From Propionimicrobium sp963511305 (GTDB lineage Bacteria; Actinomycetota; Actinomycetes; Propionibacteriales; Propionibacteriaceae), in assembly GCA_963511305.1 (NCBI GenBank), contig CAUPIJ010000033.1:1-16603 (forward strand): DNA of 16,603 bases. The letters are read 5' to 3'. Shown piece after piece: positions 15,001 to 16,603 of this stretch (the stretch's first letter is position 1; every line of letters begins with the position of its first letter). The position numbers were made by a program, and so were the translations under genes. The notes below the pieces were generated by a model. It worked only from the letters and a program-made list of their open reading frames with translations. It was not told the DNA's origin and did not search any database.

Positions 15001-15598
15001 TGTAGACGGAACTTCCGTTGAACCTACCGATACTTTTGATAAAGAGAATTATTCGGATACTCCTGGAAAAGTTTGGTCTTTCCTAAAGTGGGATCGTGCA
15101 AGCGATACCATCAACAATGCGGACGTTCATTTCGTAGGCTACTGGAGTTTAAAAATTACGCCACAGCCAACGAAAGATCCGAGCTTCAGTAGTTGGCAAG
15201 ATGGGCAGATTACCTGTGAGAAAAATACAGTGACGCAGACTCGTACGAAGATAACGTATACATACGCTTGGAACGCTAACACTCTCACTTGGGATGAAAG
15301 TGCTGATACTGAGACAGAAACTCAGGAACGTGCGAAAACTGCTGAGGAAGTAAAGGCCTGTGCCGTAGTACCAGATCCGCAACCGGGGCCTGGTGACCAG
15401 CCGAATCCAGGCGACCAGCCGACCCCACAGCCTAATCCGGGTAGTCAAGGTCCGCAGCCTAGTCCAAAGCCAGGTACGGTTTCACCTGCAAAGTCGCTGC
15501 CGAAAACTGGAGCTATGGGTATAACTACTTTAGGTTTCGGGGCGGGTATGTTGTTCCTGGTGGGTTGTTCGCTACGCCAACGCCGCCGTAACAATTAA
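12038..15598 (+). CDS. Large LPXTG surface protein: beta-helix, two SHIRT-like domains, proline-rich stalk
   Basis: Start is TTG 12038, with AGGAA at 12026-12030 seven bases upstream; no ATG fits the signal peptide. The product has 1186 residues. Signal peptide is residues 1-27 (cleavage AYA-AA). Residues about 33-460 show a right-handed beta-helix pattern: repeated NGGAIY, GGAIY and GGAI turns and Asn/Ser-rich strands such as VTIDGQGHTI. Residues about 470-860 are a mixed region without recognised domains (FVGWYCKAF near 770). Two SHIRT-like domains follow at about 861-948 (SKFVSGTAGKNLPGDV, ending FVGTWVW) and 952-1038 (VTHEF, ending HFVGYWS). A two-cysteine module lies at about 1048-1109, then a Pro-rich stalk with PGDQPNPGDQPTP, then LPKTG at 1154-1158, a hydrophobic segment and a RQRRRNN tail. 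This is a cell-wall-anchored protein, probably an adhesin, with the SHIRT and Pro-rich part projecting the beta-helix. The ligand is unknown, and no sortase gene is in the window. Confidence 0.88.
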   Translation: MSRKIVAVIVAALISFSFGAITAPAYAAAAVGTEVALRAAINAGQSVNLSADITLSAEIEIPGTADVTIDGQGHTITAGQPVALPGGDDHYNIFRTHGGQVKLANITLDAAEKRRGLWLDSGSVATLDNVTIKNGTTAGARNFEGGAIYVLDSTLNVTNNSVIENNSSIWSQATYDIRVAEETKKNPAFGNLPSETQSEQISQMPNGGAIYATGAQSKITINDSVLRNNQAKDCSTVANGRGNGGNGGAIYMDGSATLAVRGASFVDNHVARVATGSYQGGAIYAGYGTTATIADTKVNVGQPFNTGGFLRAYDATVHVDNSDFAFEGRKDSYGISGGAFASENSILKINNSRFVSSAQSKVTFAGGFIDIIGSGSFELTNSQLTGRGSDNGKGLATYGGAIAFETGSSVTALIQGSTIKNVHADSNGGAISLSTRIDETSAVNLRIVDSTISNAGTLTWGPTTQVGGALFVGPGNAASLEGTTIESGRSGRGGLIYNQGSTTITGGTAPSKLSGGFVYSAVGAGIFNDGYLKLDDMSLGGNAKGDWSIHKDHPSSIEVDGNRIGEYPGLNVYANKDVIVTPKAKLDSGDVRVIDEQSAVLLTGKLNNQLNISISENLKKASDTPYAGQNESAARYIGYTVAKGVDGYSPDADDANTIHYVTRDNRQAAADYGDHAGIGKWDYVLSDENTVVLGQRAKMWYHPNEGHFDALSANVEKEQPYTIYSSIKLLQDHPAARPAQMTPYTGTDPIHDGDRTITDTLGRSANLKKYTFVGWYCKAFTPTEIMSGRANDKGFDLNQAFTDGVAANSEVDSKGHQNPCGAASKTFANNMMLASRAAAPASNRITEIIKPNELTAYAGYVAGYGVTSKFVSGTAGKNLPGDVTNQTPIIDTNRGAGYVDGDTVKPAAAQSFTAVPDGNGQWVFQAWDESNKKIAGADQEFVGTWVWKQKFFKVTHEFKVADGVTETLPSALVERTPADNLGEEGAGFVDGTSVEPTDTFDKENYSDTPGKVWSFLKWDRASDTINNADVHFVGYWSLKITPQPTKDPSFSSWQDGQITCEKNTVTQTRTKITYTYAWNANTLTWDESADTETETQERAKTAEEVKACAVVPDPQPGPGDQPNPGDQPTPQPNPGSQGPQPSPKPGTVSPAKSLPKTGAMGITTLGFGAGMLFLVGCSLRQRRRNN

Positions 15599-15626
15599 GT
15601 AGTTAGATATAACTGAATAAAATCGC

Positions 15627-15662
15627 TTTGCGGGTCTTTCTCTGTCGGGGGAGGCCCGCAAA
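15627..15662. terminator. Hairpin terminator after the LPKTG gene
   Basis: TTTGCGGG (15627-15634) pairs with CCCGCAAA (15655-15662) and the stem extends by three more pairs (one wobble) to 15637/15652. It lies 28 bases after the stop codon. The plus-strand tail has few T residues; the minus-strand tail is GCGATTTTATT, so it may work in both directions. Confidence 0.65.
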
Positions 15663-15811
15663 TTGCTGACAGTGGAAACACGGGTAAACAGGTGGAAGGC
15701 GCATGCTTCGTTTTTAGCATGTAGCGGATACTAGAGAGTATGAAGATACTGCAAGTACGCAAATAACGATCTTAATAAGCTCGTTTGCCATATCTGCTCA
15801 GGCAGACACCC

Positions 15812-15840
15812 AAAAATGCTGAGCCTTCATTGTTTCAGCA
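15812..15840 (-). terminator. Terminator of the small minus-strand gene
   Basis: On the minus strand TGCTGA and TCAGCA form a six-base stem around a 12-base loop, followed immediately by TTTTT (plus-strand AAAAA at 15812-15816). It starts ten bases after the stop codon of the minus-strand gene. Confidence 0.6.
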
Positions 15841-15850
15841 ATTTACAGCC

Positions 15851-16087
15851 TTAATATGTGCTTGAGTCGTCCATATCCACCCGCAGCGTGGTGGCCAAGT
15901 GGTGTTGGATATCGCGCAGTTTCATCCCGCCGGCCTGCAACAAGCCCTTGATCAAATCGCTGGCATCGCTAGTAGAGGCGGACAACTCACCATGAAGCTT
16001 GGCGATATCAGGGTTATCCATCAGCTTTGCGCTGATCTCGTTGACCTTTTCCGGGTCACAGTTTTTCTTCGATGACGCCTTAGTCAT
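15851..16087 (-). CDS. Small hypothetical protein (78 aa), possibly a transposase N-terminal remnant
   Basis: ATG at 16087 is preceded by AAGGAG (complement of 16099-16104) eleven bases upstream, a strong but slightly distant ribosome site. A short terminator follows, so the gene looks expressed. The protein is hydrophilic and helical: MTKASSKKNCDPEKVNEISA, then NPDIAKLHGELS, then SDLIKGLLQAG. The HGEL...LIKGLLQAG pattern is reminiscent of the N-terminus of some IS256-type transposases, which would make this a truncated remnant, but the catalytic region is absent and the resemblance is weak. It has no signal peptide, membrane segment, metal-binding cluster or helix-turn-helix that could be recognised. 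It lies inside the repeat-flanked surface-protein block and is convergent to the large surface-protein gene. A small regulator or antitoxin-like protein cannot be excluded; no partner toxin gene is next to it. Confidence 0.6.
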   Translation of the reverse strand: MTKASSKKNCDPEKVNEISAKLMDNPDIAKLHGELSASTSDASDLIKGLLQAGGMKLRDIQHHLATTLRVDMDDSSTY

Positions 16088-16444
16088 TATCAGTGAAACT
16101 CCTTCACAATAAGAGCCTCACACACAAACTTCCTGACACTCTCCGCCAGCCACATGTAACCCGACAGCGCAACCAGTTACTGAACATGAGCTACGTGTTG
16201 ACATCTTCAAACGATTTCAGCACCACATTGAAGCAAATTGACGAGTACTACCTCAACCCAGCGCTGCTTAAAAACCAGAACAGAAATGTGCGTAGGGAAG
16301 CAAACGAGATCCGATTTAACGTACCTGAGGTATTCTCCCTACCCGTCAACCGATTCTGCCCCTGCTGAACCAGCTAACGCAAGGAACGATCCGCACCCCC
16401 TGAGCGCTAGAGGGCGTTAGGGATACGGCGAGAAGACAACCGTG

Positions 16445-16522
16445 CGATGACGAGCCACGATCCCTGTTTGAACCCGCTCTAGAATCAACAAAACCCTGCT
16501 CAGCAGGGGGGGCACCAAATCC
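16445..16522. repeat. 78-base dispersed repeat, right copy
   Basis: Direct-orientation partner of 10433-10510, with six mismatches in 78 bases. It contains the same CCCTGC-TCA-GCAGGG hairpin and ends in ACCAAATCC. Together with the left copy it brackets the MITE-like element, both sortase-substrate genes and the small minus-strand gene. Confidence 0.9.
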
Positions 16523-16547
16523 TGCTCAGCAGGGGGGGGCACCAAAT
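16495..16547. repeat. Tandem duplication of a 26/27-base hairpin unit with G7 and G8 tracts
   Basis: The unit CCTGCTCAGCAG, a G run, then CACCAAAT occurs at 16495-16520 and again at 16521-16547. The copies differ only in the G run: seven G residues (16506-16512) in the first and eight (16532-16539) in the second. The left dispersed copy at 10433 has one unit, with TCGTTACC in place of the long G run. Confidence 0.9.
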
Positions 16548-16603
16548 CCGGGTTATAGGTCAAAATGTGGTGCTCTGATTCGGTGTTTTGCCTAGTCAGC
16601 GCG

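Larger units (their letters stand above)
16088..16603. other. Right-end region without a firm gene, containing the second dispersed repeat
   Basis: From 16088 to about 16380 there is a plus-strand frame (from GTG 16093; ATG 16187 inside) encoding up to 91 residues, with TTLKQIDEYYLNPALLKNQN near its middle. It has no ribosome site at either start and no recognisable family, so it may be a gene relic or chance frame. From 16445 come the right copy of the 78-base repeat and its tandem duplication. The last 55 bases hold nothing recognised. Confidence 0.5.

Noticed and set aside
16093..16368. 91-codon plus-strand frame near the right end
   Set aside because: No ribosome site at GTG 16093 or ATG 16187, it overlaps the ribosome site of the minus-strand gene, and no family could be recognised; kept only as a possible relic within the right-end region.

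Overview
The window looks like a chromosome segment from a Gram-positive, fairly high-GC actinobacterium (Actinomycetota). The support is a transcarboxylase-type biotin protein resembling the propionibacterial 1.3S subunit, GTG/TTG starts, an MmpL-type transporter, and two secreted proteins ending in sortase signals (LPNTG, LPKTG). The two sortase substrates carry SHIRT-like domains, which would fit a host-associated member such as the Actinomycetaceae or a relative. Genus cannot be read from the sequence.

Positions 1-4859 are GC-rich housekeeping DNA. They hold the 3' end of a biotin-dependent acyl-CoA carboxyltransferase gene, a 73-residue associated subunit and a biotin carboxyl carrier protein, closed by a strong terminator. 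A DedA/VTT membrane protein follows. Convergent to it is a large MMPL/RND exporter with DPSQL tandem repeats in its first outside loop, the two genes sharing a hairpin terminator. A tRNA-Thr(TGT) gene sits at the right edge of this part.

Positions 4860-10295 are visibly less GC-rich. After a structured, repeat-containing 366-base spacer comes a tight five-gene unit on the plus strand: a membrane-anchored DD-carboxypeptidase-like serine hydrolase, an ABC ATPase, an ABC permease, a DesK/NarL-type histidine kinase and a LuxR-type response regulator. Gaps are small or negative. The layout resembles Gram-positive modules that sense and resist cell-wall-active peptides (Bce/Psd/NSR type), but with an S11-like peptidase as the enzyme. 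This is the best candidate here for a little-described system.

Positions 10296-16603 are an accessory surface-protein block. Two near-identical 78-base repeats (10433-10510 and 16445-16522) flank it. Inside are a 164-base imperfect palindrome that looks like a MITE, an LPNTG protein gene broken by a frameshift at an 8-A tract (possible phase variation), a 1186-residue beta-helix/SHIRT/LPKTG adhesin-like protein with a TTG start, and a small minus-strand gene with its own terminator. No sortase, integrase or intact transposase is present. The function of the repeats and the small gene could not be established.
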